Origin: an uncultured Rothia sp.
Lineage (GTDB): Bacteria > Actinomycetota > Actinomycetes > Actinomycetales > Micrococcaceae
Length of the DNA stretch: 64,000 nucleotides
Reading direction: 5' to 3'
Assembly (NCBI GenBank): GCA_946222285.1
Contig: CAMIIP010000003.1
Coordinates: 216,430 to 280,429 of the forward strand
A program made the position numbers and the translations under genes. Under the pieces are notes generated by a model, which made no database searches, had not been told where the DNA came from, and was given only the letters and a program-made list of their open reading frames with translations. Below are positions 8,998-17,819 of this stretch, in pieces (the first letter of the stretch is position 1; each line of letters opens with the position of its first letter).

Positions 8998-10257
8998 CTA
9001 ACATGAGAGAGAATCGCTCTGCGATGGAAGAGCGGAAGTGCTGTGTAAAAGATACAGGTGCATAAGTCGGTGAGCTGTTCGGGTCCACGTTTTTTTACTG
9101 GCACGGCGGTGAGCATATTCACCCATCTGTGCCCGCAACTGAGGGCTACGAACGAGAAGCTCTATCGCTCTTGCCCAGGTCTGAGCATCGCGTGTAGGAA
9201 CCAATATTCCAGATTTCTGATCCTCAACGGCGGCGATAAGACCGTCGGCTCGGGTTGCTAGCACAGCAGTGCCGCAAGCCTGCGCCTCAAGAGCAACAAG
9301 ACCAAAAGTTTCTGAGGAGGACGGGCAGGCAACTATATCTGCGCGGCGAAAAAATCGCGCTAACTCGCGAGAAGAAGCCGGGGGCAGAAGCTCGATCTGC
9401 TCGGATACCCCTAACTCAGCTGCCCGCACCAGCAGATTTTTTTCAAAGTCAGTTTCTGAGCGTCCAATCAGAAGCAACTCTACCGAGAGATTAGAGGGCA
9501 AAAGAGCCAGTGCCTCTACGAGGATCTGCGGACCTTTCAGAGCCTGCGGTCTGCCAGCGAAAACTACCTGAGCACTGTGTCCAGAACCTGCGTGTAGAGC
9601 CGGTTCCGTGGGAAGAGGCCGAAAAACCCCTGTATCAACGCCCGGCTCGATAATACATATTTTCTGCGGATCTGCTCCATAGAGTTTGATCATCTGATCG
9701 CGTTCAAACTCGGTATTGACGATAAGCGCCGCGCACTCCCGTACGATTCTCTCTTCGCCCGCGTAACGCACCCCAGGCTCTGCTGGCTCACCACTTTCCG
9801 CCCGCGCGTCCTTGGCCGCCGCCGTGGTGTGCATAGTTTGGACGACGGGCGCGCCGGCACTGTAGGCGAGCGCAGCTAGACCCGATAACCAATAGTGGGC
9901 GTGAATAATATCGGGCTTCCTTCGTGCGCACCGGGCAACTTCCCTGGCAAAAGCATCAACGAAATACGGTAAATCTGACTTATTTGCTCCGAATGCTTCT
10001 TCAAACTCAATGAAGTGAACAAACGCCCGTTCTGAAACCTGTTCACATTTTCTGCTAGTGGGAGAAGAAGCAAGAGTAAAAACTTCTACAGAGAGCTGCG
10101 GGAAGTCTGCCAAGAGGGCACGGATCGATCGGTCGATATAGACGTTCATGCCCCCGGCATCGCCCTGACCCGGCTGTGCCAGGGGAGAGGTATGCATGGA
10201 AATGACGTGCAGGTGTAGCTCCGAGGAGTTATTACTGCGAAAAAGAGTTTCAGTCAC
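8998..10257 (-). CDS. mshA: D-inositol-3-phosphate glycosyltransferase (mycothiol synthesis)
   Basis: This 419-residue GT4 enzyme transfers GlcNAc from UDP-GlcNAc to inositol-3-phosphate, the first step of mycothiol synthesis. The N-terminal HTSPLAQPGQGDAGGMNVY is the MshA signature, and the C-terminal donor site has SSSETFGLVALEAQACG with the E-x7-E pattern. Reading frames extend to a TTG at 10287, but the GTG at 10257 stands 7 nt after TAGAGT (10270-10265), the spacing seen at many starts here, and leaves a normal N-terminus. The phosphatase-family gene follows after 8 nt. The other msh genes are not in the window. Confidence 0.88.
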   Translation of the reverse strand: MTETLFRSNNSSELHLHVISMHTSPLAQPGQGDAGGMNVYIDRSIRALLADFPQLSVEVFTLASSPTSRKCEQVSERAFVHFIEFEEAFGANKSDLPYFVDAFAREVARCARRKPDIIHAHYWLSGLAALAYSAGAPVVQTMHTTAAAKDARAESGEPAEPGVRYAGEERIVRECAALIVNTEFERDQMIKLYGADPQKICIIEPGVDTGVFRPLPTEPALHAGSGHSAQVVFAGRPQALKGPQILVEALALLPSNLSVELLLIGRSETDFEKNLLVRAAELGVSEQIELLPPASSRELARFFRRADIVACPSSSETFGLVALEAQACGTAVLATRADGLIAAVEDQKSGILVPTRDAQTWARAIELLVRSPQLRAQMGEYAHRRASKKTWTRTAHRLMHLYLLHSTSALPSQSDSLSC

Positions 10258-10472
10258 AGCCTTAACTCTAGGGCACCTAAGCAGCACTTCAGGGAAACTT
10301 TGAAGTGCTAGGGCTCATGAAAATTTCACGAACCTGGGTATTTCACCGAAAACCATGAACGAAGAGAGGTGAACACTATGAGACACGGGGCGTAAAATGA
10401 AGGGCAGACTATAGCTGGCTCCGCGTGATATTCACCCTGAAGCCAGCGAATTCCCAACGTTCAGGAGTGCTC

Positions 10473-11690
10473 ATGCCCCAACCCATCATTTATCGGCCTC
10501 ACATTGAATCGGGCGCACCCGAACGGATGGCGGTAATAGATCTGGCTGCGGTAGGGCGTAACGTGCAACGGCTCAAAGCGGAGATTGGGGAAGGTGCTCT
10601 TATCGCCGTCGTCAAAGCCGACGCCTATGGGCACGGGGCAGTACAAGTAGCCGAAACCGCGGTGAATGCGGGAGCAGATATGCTGGGCGTTGCCCATCTT
10701 AAAGAGGCTCTTCAGCTGCGCGCAGCCGGAATTGAGGCACCCATCCTTGCCTGGATGCACACGCTTAATTCCAACTTTGAAAAAGCCCTCGAACAAAATA
10801 TCGAGATTGGTGTTTCTGGCTGGGATTTGGACGCAGTAGCGGCGGCTGCCCAAAAAACGGGGCTGACCGCTGAGGTTCACCTCAAAGTCGATACAGGACT
10901 GGGGCGTAACGGCTGCACGATGGCGCAGTGGCCCGAATTTGTGGCAGGCGCTCGCGTTCTGGAAGAGCAGAAACTGATTCGCGTACACGGAATTTTCTCT
11001 CACCTGGCAGTAGCCGACGAACCTGCGCGGACCGAAACGATGGAACAGCTCGAAGCCTTTCGTGTTGCTGTAGAGCAAGCACGAGAGGCTGGGTTGCGCC
11101 CGGAATTTATCCACCTTGCAAACACTCCGGCAACTCTTATGCACGGGCAAGAGAACATCCCCGAAGAGCTTTTGGGCAACGCCGTGCGTGTGGGGCTGGG
11201 GCTCTATGGGCTCTCACCCATAGCGGGTAAAAATTCCGCTGATCTTGGATTAGAGCCGGTGATGACCTTTCAAACTTTCATCAACTCTGTGAAAGAAGTT
11301 GAAGCCGGTCAAGGCGTCTCCTACGGACTCAACTATTCCACCAACGCACCAACTACTTTGGCTCTGGTGCCGGTGGGCTATGCAGACGGCGTTCCTCGCA
11401 TCGCCCAGAACGCCCCCGTCCGTATTTACCCTGCGGGAGCAGAACCGAAGACCTACCGGGTTGTGGGCCGCATCGCTATGGATCAGATGGTCATCGACCT
11501 GGGCGAATCCGGACTGAGCGATCCTTCTCTGGGATACTTGGGTGCGCCTGTCGTTCTCTTTGGCAGCGGCGACAATCCTGACGTTACTCAGTGGGCAGAA
11601 GCTGCGGGAACCATCAACTATGAAATCGTGACTCGAATTTCTCCGCGTGTAGACCGGGTTTTCATCGGAGATGAGAAACTCGATGACTAA
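10473..11690 (+). CDS. alr: Alanine racemase
   Basis: This 405-residue PLP enzyme makes D-alanine for peptidoglycan. The PLP lysine motif AVVKADAYGHG is near residue 45, and the C-terminal catalytic region has VSYGLNYSTN and VPVGYADGVPR. The ATG at 10473 is chosen because AGGAG lies 5 nt upstream at 10463-10467; the frame stays open to 10425 without a site. The gene is divergent from mshA and opens a tight run with tsaE, tsaB, rimI and tsaD, the stop overlapping tsaE. Confidence 0.95.
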   Translation: MPQPIIYRPHIESGAPERMAVIDLAAVGRNVQRLKAEIGEGALIAVVKADAYGHGAVQVAETAVNAGADMLGVAHLKEALQLRAAGIEAPILAWMHTLNSNFEKALEQNIEIGVSGWDLDAVAAAAQKTGLTAEVHLKVDTGLGRNGCTMAQWPEFVAGARVLEEQKLIRVHGIFSHLAVADEPARTETMEQLEAFRVAVEQAREAGLRPEFIHLANTPATLMHGQENIPEELLGNAVRVGLGLYGLSPIAGKNSADLGLEPVMTFQTFINSVKEVEAGQGVSYGLNYSTNAPTTLALVPVGYADGVPRIAQNAPVRIYPAGAEPKTYRVVGRIAMDQMVIDLGESGLSDPSLGYLGAPVVLFGSGDNPDVTQWAEAAGTINYEIVTRISPRVDRVFIGDEKLDD

Positions 11691-12276
11691 GAAAATAGAT
11701 ATTGAATTGACCGGACCAGAGCATACTCGACGCCTTGCTCTGACTCTTGCCCCCCTACTCAAGGGAGGGGACTTACTTATTCTCACCGGCGAATTAGGAG
11801 CGGGAAAAACTACTTTTACGCGTTCGCTGGGAGAAGGCCTGGGGGTACGCGAGGGTGTTATTTCTCCTACCTTTGTGCTCTCTCGGGTGCATCCTAATCG
11901 CGAGGACGGTCCGCGACCTGGTGGGCCAGATCTCGTGCATGTGGATGCCTACCGACTCAGCTCGCCCGAAGAAATTGACGATTTGGACTTGGAATATTCG
12001 TTGGATCGCTCGGTGACGGTGATTGAGTGGGGCAGAGATTTGGTAGAACATTTGAGTGAATCGCGCTTGGATCTTGAACTCACTCGCGTTACCGGTGCCG
12101 ATTTTGAAGCCGGGCTAGAATTTGCCGCAGGAGAAGGGATCGATCCTTGGGCAGATACAGAAGAAGACGACGAAGCGCCAGAACCGCGCTCGCTCCGATT
12201 GCTGGCGACCGGCCCGCGCTGGGACGATTCTGCCTGGGCGGATTTGTGCAGTGCCCTACAAAAGGTCATTGACTAG
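11683..12276 (+). CDS. tsaE: tRNA t6A biosynthesis ATPase TsaE
   Basis: This 197-residue P-loop ATPase works with TsaB and TsaD to install N6-threonylcarbamoyl on A37 of ANN-decoding tRNAs. The Walker A motif GELGAGKTT and the VISPTFVLSR and VIEWG motifs are present. The ATG at 11683 overlaps the alr stop by 8 nt. Compared with the usual length of 140-160 residues it carries an acidic C-terminal extension (a run of Glu/Asp near residues 155-165) followed by a tryptophan-containing end, as seen in several actinobacteria. It is followed by tsaB after 58 nt. Confidence 0.92.
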   Translation: MTKKIDIELTGPEHTRRLALTLAPLLKGGDLLILTGELGAGKTTFTRSLGEGLGVREGVISPTFVLSRVHPNREDGPRPGGPDLVHVDAYRLSSPEEIDDLDLEYSLDRSVTVIEWGRDLVEHLSESRLDLELTRVTGADFEAGLEFAAGEGIDPWADTEEDDEAPEPRSLRLLATGPRWDDSAWADLCSALQKVID

Positions 12277-12334
12277 ATCTGGTGTTCAGGTTTTTGATCT
12301 ACTGTAATTTGACCGCTCTATTAGACTTGAGACC

Positions 12335-13027
12335 GTGCTAGTACTTGCTCTTGATTCTTCTGCTATCGCCTCCGTTGCATTGGCGCATGTTCATTCTCAA
12401 ACCGGTGAGATTGAAATTCTGTCTCGTCGGTCAACCTCTGATACGCGTTCTCACGCTGAAGTCATGGCTCCTTTTGTTGCTGAAACTCTCGAAGAAGCCG
12501 GAGTTCAGCCTGGGCAGATTAAGGCGATAGTGTGCGGTACAGGACCCGGCCCTTTTACCGGCTTACGAGCGGGAATTGTGACCGCACGAACCTTAGGATT
12601 TGCCTGGGGGATACCCGTGTTTGGGCTGATGAGCCTCTATGCTCTAGCTGAATACGTGTATCAGGATGCTTTGCGGGCGAGAAACTCTGAGTTTCTGGTG
12701 GCTAGCGATGCGCGGCGCAAAGAAATCTATAGCGCTGAATTTGAGCTGGAAAATCGGGGGTATTCGCTGATTTCTGGCCCTACCGTAGGATCAGCCAGCG
12801 ATGCAGGGAACCTGCCCGCTTACGGCATAGGTGCCGGTCTTTTTGCCGAAGACGTAAACCTTGTTGAAGGCTTCGGACATCTTCAGCCAGATGCCGAATA
12901 CCTGCTCAAGGCAGCGGCCCGTTTGGGAATCACTCATCTCTCTACCGATACTTCCGCTCTTTATCTGCGGGAATCCGACGCTAAAGTACCAGCAACTCGC
13001 AAAAAATCTAGCGGAGGCAAGAAATAA
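12335..13027 (+). CDS. tsaB: tRNA t6A biosynthesis protein TsaB
   Basis: The 230-residue protein is the ASKHA-fold partner that dimerises with TsaD. It begins LVLALDSSAIASVAL and carries CGTGPGPFTGLRAG, the family signature; it has no full ATP site, as usual for TsaB. The start is GTG at 12335, 7 nt after TAGACT (12322-12327) with no Shine-Dalgarno sequence, so an internal leaderless promoter within the cluster is possible. The TAA at 13025-13027 directly abuts the rimI ATG. Confidence 0.9.
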   Translation: MLVLALDSSAIASVALAHVHSQTGEIEILSRRSTSDTRSHAEVMAPFVAETLEEAGVQPGQIKAIVCGTGPGPFTGLRAGIVTARTLGFAWGIPVFGLMSLYALAEYVYQDALRARNSEFLVASDARRKEIYSAEFELENRGYSLISGPTVGSASDAGNLPAYGIGAGLFAEDVNLVEGFGHLQPDAEYLLKAAARLGITHLSTDTSALYLRESDAKVPATRKKSSGGKK

Positions 13028-13543
13028 ATGCTCATCGCTTCCCTACCCCAACGAGAGCGACTTACTCTTCGAGAAATGACTCTGGCGGATCTTGAAACGG
13101 TCCATCGCGCCGAAATGACCCTTTTCCCCGCGGATGCCTGGCCACTAGAAATGTTTCTTGCCGAAATCCAGCACGAAACTCGCGCCTACGTCGTCGTGGA
13201 AAAAGAGGGCGAAATTCTAGGATATGCCGGTGCTATGAGCATTGCTGATACCGCTGATATTCAGACTATCGCTGTGTTACCCGAGCATGAAGGCAAAGGA
13301 TATGGGGGTATCATGCTCGATTTTCTGCACGAGGAAGTGACAGCCCGCGGTGCCGAACGTATCTTGTTAGAAGTTCGCGCAGATAACCCGCGTGCCCAGG
13401 CCCTTTATAGTCGTAAGGGCTACCGACAGATTCACCGGCGCCGGAACTATTACAACGACGGAACAGACGCAATCATCATGGAAAAATCGTTGAATAGCCC
13501 CGCGCCAACTACCGATGCAGAAAGACTTTCCCATGACTCATGA
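13028..13543 (+). CDS. rimI: Ribosomal protein S18 alanine N-acetyltransferase
   Basis: This 171-residue GNAT acetyltransferase contains the acetyl-CoA loop VLPEHEGKGYGGIML and the C-terminal strand EVRADNPRAQALYSRKGY. In bacteria it acetylates the N-terminus of ribosomal protein S18. It starts immediately after the tsaB stop and overlaps the tsaD start, so tsaB-rimI-tsaD is one translationally coupled unit. The last 20 residues are a variable tail that overlaps tsaD. Confidence 0.9.
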   Translation: MLIASLPQRERLTLREMTLADLETVHRAEMTLFPADAWPLEMFLAEIQHETRAYVVVEKEGEILGYAGAMSIADTADIQTIAVLPEHEGKGYGGIMLDFLHEEVTARGAERILLEVRADNPRAQALYSRKGYRQIHRRRNYYNDGTDAIIMEKSLNSPAPTTDAERLSHDS

Positions 13544-14633
13544 ACCGCTGGTATTAGGAATTGAATCTTCCTGCGATGAAACCGGTATTGGCATTGTGCG
13601 CGGCAACAAATTACTGACCAACACGGTTTCTTCGTCAATGGATGAGCACGTGCGCTTTGGTGGAGTCATACCCGAGATCGCTTCACGTGCTCACCTAGAC
13701 GCTATGGTTCCCGCGCTGCAGCAGGCCCTGACTGAAGCTCAGGTGAAACTGGAAGAAATCGATGCCATTGCCGTCACCGCTGGACCCGGGCTTTCTGGCG
13801 CCCTGATGGTGGGCGTTTCTGCGGCTAAAGCTCTGGCTGTTGCCACGGGTAAACCGCTCTACGGTATCAACCATCTAGTGGCTCATGTGGGTGTGGGACT
13901 GCTGGAAGACTCGGGGTTTGAGAGCCACGGCGCTGAAATTTTGGATCACCTACCAGAATCGGGGCTAGGCGCGCTCTTGGTTTCTGGCGGGCACACCGAA
14001 ATTCTTGCGGTGCGGGATGTTACCGCAGATGTAGAGCTTCTCGGCTCAACACTGGACGACGCCGCTGGTGAAGCCTACGATAAAGTGGCGCGCCTGCTGG
14101 GGCTTACTTATCCCGGTGGACCTGCGATCGATCGGGTAGCACGAGATGGTAATTCTCAGGCATTCGTTTTTCCCCGTGGTCTCTCTGCCCGCAAATTTAT
14201 GGGTACTGCCCAAGAGCCCGGTCCCCACCGCTACGACTTCTCGTTTTCGGGCCTGAAAACTGCCGTGGCGCGCGTCGTCGAAGGCTTTGAAGCGCGCGGT
14301 GAAGGGGTTCCTGTTGCCGACATTGCTGCCTCTTTTCAGGAGGCTGTAGTTGATGTGATTACGAAGAAAGCAATGCAGGCTTGCTCGGAGAAGGATATCA
14401 AAACTCTCTTACTGGGTGGCGGTGTAGCGGCAAATTCTCGACTTCGTGAGGTAACCGCTGCTCGTTGCGCTCAGCAGGGCATAGACCTGATTATCCCCAA
14501 GCTATCGCTGTGTACGGATAACGGGGCGATGGTAGCGGCTTTGGGCGCACGGCTTGTTACAGAGGGTAGAGAACCCTCAGGAATTACCTTTGAAGCGGAT
14601 TCTTCGCTACCGGTAACTACTATTTCTCTCTAA
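13533..14633 (+). CDS. tsaD: tRNA N6-adenosine threonylcarbamoyltransferase TsaD
   Basis: This 366-residue catalytic subunit transfers the threonylcarbamoyl group to A37 of tRNA. It shows LGIESSCDETG at the N-terminus, the metal site NHLVAHVG (HxxxH), LLVSGGHTE and LLLGGGVAANSRLR. The ATG at 13533 is preferred over one at 13515 because family members begin just before LVLGIESSCDET. It overlaps the rimI stop. The t6A carbamoyl-AMP synthase TsaC is not in the window. A bidirectional terminator follows. Confidence 0.94.
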   Translation: MTHEPLVLGIESSCDETGIGIVRGNKLLTNTVSSSMDEHVRFGGVIPEIASRAHLDAMVPALQQALTEAQVKLEEIDAIAVTAGPGLSGALMVGVSAAKALAVATGKPLYGINHLVAHVGVGLLEDSGFESHGAEILDHLPESGLGALLVSGGHTEILAVRDVTADVELLGSTLDDAAGEAYDKVARLLGLTYPGGPAIDRVARDGNSQAFVFPRGLSARKFMGTAQEPGPHRYDFSFSGLKTAVARVVEGFEARGEGVPVADIAASFQEAVVDVITKKAMQACSEKDIKTLLLGGGVAANSRLREVTAARCAQQGIDLIIPKLSLCTDNGAMVAALGARLVTEGREPSGITFEADSSLPVTTISL

Positions 14634-14646
14634 AGAACCACATGGA

Positions 14647-14680
14647 AAAGTCCGAACCTCACGGGCGAGGTTCGGACTTT
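14647..14680. terminator. Bidirectional terminator between tsaD and the YbdK-like gene
   Basis: Perfect 14-bp arms (14647-14660 and 14667-14680) with a 6-nt loop and AAA/TTT at the ends lie between two convergent genes. Confidence 0.88.
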
Positions 14681-14696
14681 GCGCGCTGTGAGCGTC

Positions 14697-15845
14697 CTAG
14701 ACGCGGTAGGGCGCTTTGCCCTGTTCAATCAAATGGCGAACTACCGCGCTGAGATCTCCCTGGTTTTCCTGGGCAACGCGGCGTTGTCGAGCTGAACTGC
14801 CGCCGTCGCGAATAATCCGTTCGATCTGTGCCAAATCGTTGGTGCATCCCAGATCACGTGCAATAGGTTCAAAGCGGTTGAGCAGACGCTCGATATCCTC
14901 GGTGACCAACAGCTCCCGGTTGGAATTGTCTTGGATAATAATCGCATCTAATCCATAGCGGGCGGCACGCCACTTGTTCTCCTGCATATGCCAGGGTTTG
15001 AGCGGATCAGTAATTTTCCCCGCGTCAAAATCACGAGAGAGCGATTCAACCAGACACTGGTCGAAGGCAGTAATGGCGGCTATATCGTTGAGCGAGGGCA
15101 GGCCGTCACAGACACGCATCTCCACCGTGCCATAGTGAGTAACGGGGCGAATATCCCAGCGGTTCTCGCTGGGATCGTCGATGACACCGGTGGTCATCAA
15201 ATCGTCTAAAAATTCTTCGTACTCAGTCCAGCTCTCAAAACAGAACGGCAAACCAGCGGTGGGCAACTGCTGAAACATGAGTGCGCGCTGGCTGGCATAG
15301 CCGGTATCGGTCCCTTCCCAGAAAGGAGAGGACGCCGAAAGTGCCAACAGTTGCGGGTAGAAATTACTCAGTCCGTTCAGTACCGGCAGAGTCTTTGCTT
15401 TCTGATCGATACCGGTATGAACGTGCACTCCAAAAATCATCATTTGTCGGCCCCAATACTGGGTGCGGTCCAGCATCTTCTGATAACGGTCCTTGCTGGC
15501 TATGGGTTGTTCGCTGGAACGAGAGAAAGGGTGAGTGCCCGCGGAGAAAAGATCGATTCCTACCTGATCGGTTACTTCACGCAGTGAGCCGAGGGCATCT
15601 TCGAGCTGCCGCATCGAATCTGCAACCGTTGTGCAAACACCGGTGACCAGTTCCAGCGTATTATCGAGAAATTCGCCGGTGATGTGCGGACCGCTCGAAG
15701 AATCTAAGAGATCGGGGTTTTGCTCTTCGGCAAGAGCTAAGACTTCCTGCGCCTGAGACGACAGCTCGAATGTCTCTCTATCAACGAGAGCGAGCTCCCA
15801 TTCAACGCCCAAGGTTGATTGGGCGGATTCGGCAAATGAAATCAC
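14697..15845 (-). CDS. YbdK-type carboxylate-amine ligase
   Basis: This 382-residue protein is a GCS2-family ATP-dependent ligase. The opening TLGVEWELALVD, the GVHVHTGID core and the C-terminal ARYGLDA block are typical of the YbdK group, which has weak glutamate-cysteine ligase activity in vitro. In a mycothiol producer a glutathione role is unlikely, so the natural substrate is open. The start is GTG at 15845 with AGGAGAA six bases upstream. It is convergent with tsaD and stands alone. Confidence 0.85.
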   Translation of the reverse strand: MISFAESAQSTLGVEWELALVDRETFELSSQAQEVLALAEEQNPDLLDSSSGPHITGEFLDNTLELVTGVCTTVADSMRQLEDALGSLREVTDQVGIDLFSAGTHPFSRSSEQPIASKDRYQKMLDRTQYWGRQMMIFGVHVHTGIDQKAKTLPVLNGLSNFYPQLLALSASSPFWEGTDTGYASQRALMFQQLPTAGLPFCFESWTEYEEFLDDLMTTGVIDDPSENRWDIRPVTHYGTVEMRVCDGLPSLNDIAAITAFDQCLVESLSRDFDAGKITDPLKPWHMQENKWRAARYGLDAIIIQDNSNRELLVTEDIERLLNRFEPIARDLGCTNDLAQIERIIRDGGSSARQRRVAQENQGDLSAVVRHLIEQGKAPYRV

Positions 15846-15963
15846 TAGGGTTCTCCTGCGCGGGGATAAGTTCTAAATATAAATAAGGGTAAGCGTTCCC
15901 ATCGTAGTTCAGATAAATTAGGGGAAACGTTTCAATGTTACTTTGAATGAAAGATTACCCAGT

Positions 15964-17253
15964 CTACCTATCGGATGATGAATTGATAGCCCTGGCATGG
16001 ATCGCAACTCTGCGGGAATGAGTGCCTTCACCGATGCGGGTAATAATGAGAGTCGCCTCAACAGTTCCCTTTTTCTTTTTCCCCTGGCCAAGAAGCTTCT
16101 TACGGAGTTGCTCGGGCACGATGTCTACGCCGCGTTTCTTGATGGTGAGGGCGCCGATATTTTCTTCTCGTACCCATTTTTTGAGCACCTTATCGTTCAG
16201 AGACATTTCTCCTAGCACTTCGTAGGCTGAGGCAGCGGGGGAGTGCACAAGCTGAGTTGAGCTGAGGTAGGCGATGCGTTCGTCGATGAGGTGCGCTTCG
16301 AGTTGCGCTGCCAACTTGCCCACTAGATGGGCGCGGATGACGGCGCCGTCGGGTTCATAAAGATAGGTTTCGATCTCACCTGCTGAGGCAGGTAGCTCAT
16401 CGCTATCACCGGTTTCGCTGAAAAGTTCTGAGAGAATTTCGGGAGAACGGGGATTGGCGGAGAGCAGGGTAGCTGAACGGCGTATTCCCTTTCTAGCTAA
16501 AGCATTGAACCAGAGAACTACCTCTACTACTTGAGACCCATGGCTCACCCACTGAGCCTCACAGTTTGCGGGGATTTCTTCGTGGGGTATACCGGGACCC
16601 ATTTTGACACCCATGGGTATCCCTGTGGCGGCAAGTTTTTTGATAAAGGACAGGGGAGGCGAAAATGCTTCGGGGTCAAAAATTCGTGAGGTGGTGTGTC
16701 CGCCGTCTACGGTACGGCGGGCAGGATCCAGCCAAAGTGCCTGAGGGGGTTTCCCTGCTGAATCTGTGAGTTCTTCTAATACCATATTTTCAACATTGCC
16801 CACCAGTACCTGAGAACCAGTAAACTCTCGCAGGTTATAGGCAGTGAAGGCAGCGGTTTCTTTATCGAGTTCCACGGCAAGAACTTCTAATCCTGCCTGC
16901 GCGAAGGCGAGAGAATCTGCGCCAATACCGCACCCTAAATCTGCCACAGACTTTAGTCCCGCCTCTTGCATCCGCTGAGCATGCAATTGCGCTACCGCTG
17001 CGCGTGTCGCCTGCTCATACCCTGCTTCGGTAAAAAGCATAGAAAATGCGGTATCGCCGAATTTTTGCTGCCCCAACGTGCGAAGTTTCGCCTGGTTCAA
17101 TATGGCGGAAACTTCTGGAGGAGTGAATCCTTGGGCACGCAAGGCGCTTGCATTTTCAAGGGCTTGCTGAGGGTTGTAGGGCAGGAATCTTTCAATCGCC
17201 TGGAGCTGTGTGGCAGTGAAAGAAAGGGCGGGAGGTGGAGCGAAAATCGACAT
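15964..17253 (-). CDS. Class I SAM-dependent methyltransferase with THUMP-like domain
   Basis: The 429-residue protein has a Rossmann methyltransferase domain with the SAM motif VADLGCGIGADSLAF (about residues 104-118), the acidic VELDKETA and the catalytic-loop-like DPARR. A C-terminal region from about 330 resembles the THUMP-like domain of actinobacterial members, ending in a basic tail. An RNA substrate is likely from the domain, but the modified base is not known to me. TAGGAT (17267-17262) precedes the ATG by 8 nt. It is divergent from groES, and its upstream region adjoins the CIRCE-controlled promoter. Confidence 0.82.
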   Translation of the reverse strand: MSIFAPPPALSFTATQLQAIERFLPYNPQQALENASALRAQGFTPPEVSAILNQAKLRTLGQQKFGDTAFSMLFTEAGYEQATRAAVAQLHAQRMQEAGLKSVADLGCGIGADSLAFAQAGLEVLAVELDKETAAFTAYNLREFTGSQVLVGNVENMVLEELTDSAGKPPQALWLDPARRTVDGGHTTSRIFDPEAFSPPLSFIKKLAATGIPMGVKMGPGIPHEEIPANCEAQWVSHGSQVVEVVLWFNALARKGIRRSATLLSANPRSPEILSELFSETGDSDELPASAGEIETYLYEPDGAVIRAHLVGKLAAQLEAHLIDERIAYLSSTQLVHSPAASAYEVLGEMSLNDKVLKKWVREENIGALTIKKRGVDIVPEQLRKKLLGQGKKKKGTVEATLIITRIGEGTHSRRVAIHARAINSSSDR

Positions 17254-17342
17254 CAGTTTCTATCCTAGCGAACTGTAGAAAATATGATGAGCAAGGGCGT
17301 TTCGCAATGGCTATGCGCTCATCGCGAAACGCCGTGCATTTC

Positions 17343-17404
17343 TTGACCGGGCCAGGCGGACGGCTCTAAAGTTTGTATTAGCACTTGACCGCTGACAGTG
17401 CTAA
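17343..17404 (+). promoter_or_regulatory. groES promoter overlapped by a CIRCE operator
   Basis: TTGACC (17343-17348), 18 nt, and TAAAGT (17367-17372) form a good housekeeping promoter. The CIRCE element at 17378-17404 (TTAGCACTT, 9 nt, CAGTGCTAA) covers the expected transcription start. CIRCE is the binding site of the heat-shock repressor HrcA, so groES-groEL should be derepressed on heat shock. The half-sites differ from the consensus TTAGCACTC/GAGTGCTAA at one innermost position each. Confidence 0.88.
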
Positions 17405-17497
17405 AAAACGAGCTGGGGCGACACCGCGACGACGCCTCAACACGTGCATCGACTCGGTCATTTACCGTAAGAATTGATTTCTAATCAAGGAGAAATA

Positions 17498-17791
17498 ATG
17501 ACTTCCATCAAGCCTCTTGAAGACCGCGTAGTAGTTCAGATCGTTCAGGCAGAGCAGACCACCGCATCCGGTCTGGTGATTCCTGAAACTGCTAAAGAAA
17601 AGCCCCAGGAAGCCAAGGTTATTGCCGTTGGTCCCGGTCGCGTAGACGACAAAGGCAACCGTCTTCCCGTCGATGTTGCAGAGGGCGATACCGTGATTTT
17701 CTCCAAGTACGGCGGAACCGAAGTTTCCTTCGATGGTCAGGAATACCTGATTCTCTCTGCACGCGACGTACTCGCAGTTATTAGCAAGTAA
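17498..17791 (+). CDS. groES: Co-chaperonin GroES
   Basis: The 97-residue protein is the heptameric lid of the GroEL chamber. SIKPLEDRVVVQ, the mobile loop around TTASGLVIPETAKEKPQ and the closing EYLILSARDVLAVI are typical. AAGGAGA stands 6 nt before the ATG at 17498; an upstream in-frame ATG at 17474 is too early. It is the first gene of the groES-groEL operon, under a promoter overlapped by CIRCE. Confidence 0.97.
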   Translation: MTSIKPLEDRVVVQIVQAEQTTASGLVIPETAKEKPQEAKVIAVGPGRVDDKGNRLPVDVAEGDTVIFSKYGGTEVSFDGQEYLILSARDVLAVISK

Positions 17792-17819
17792 AACCCCAAC
17801 TGAAGGAGCTGATGAGTTC

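Noticed and set aside
14697..15845. Glutathione synthesis gene gshA
   Set aside because: The YbdK group is distinct from true GshA, no gshB is present, and the organism has mycothiol genes.
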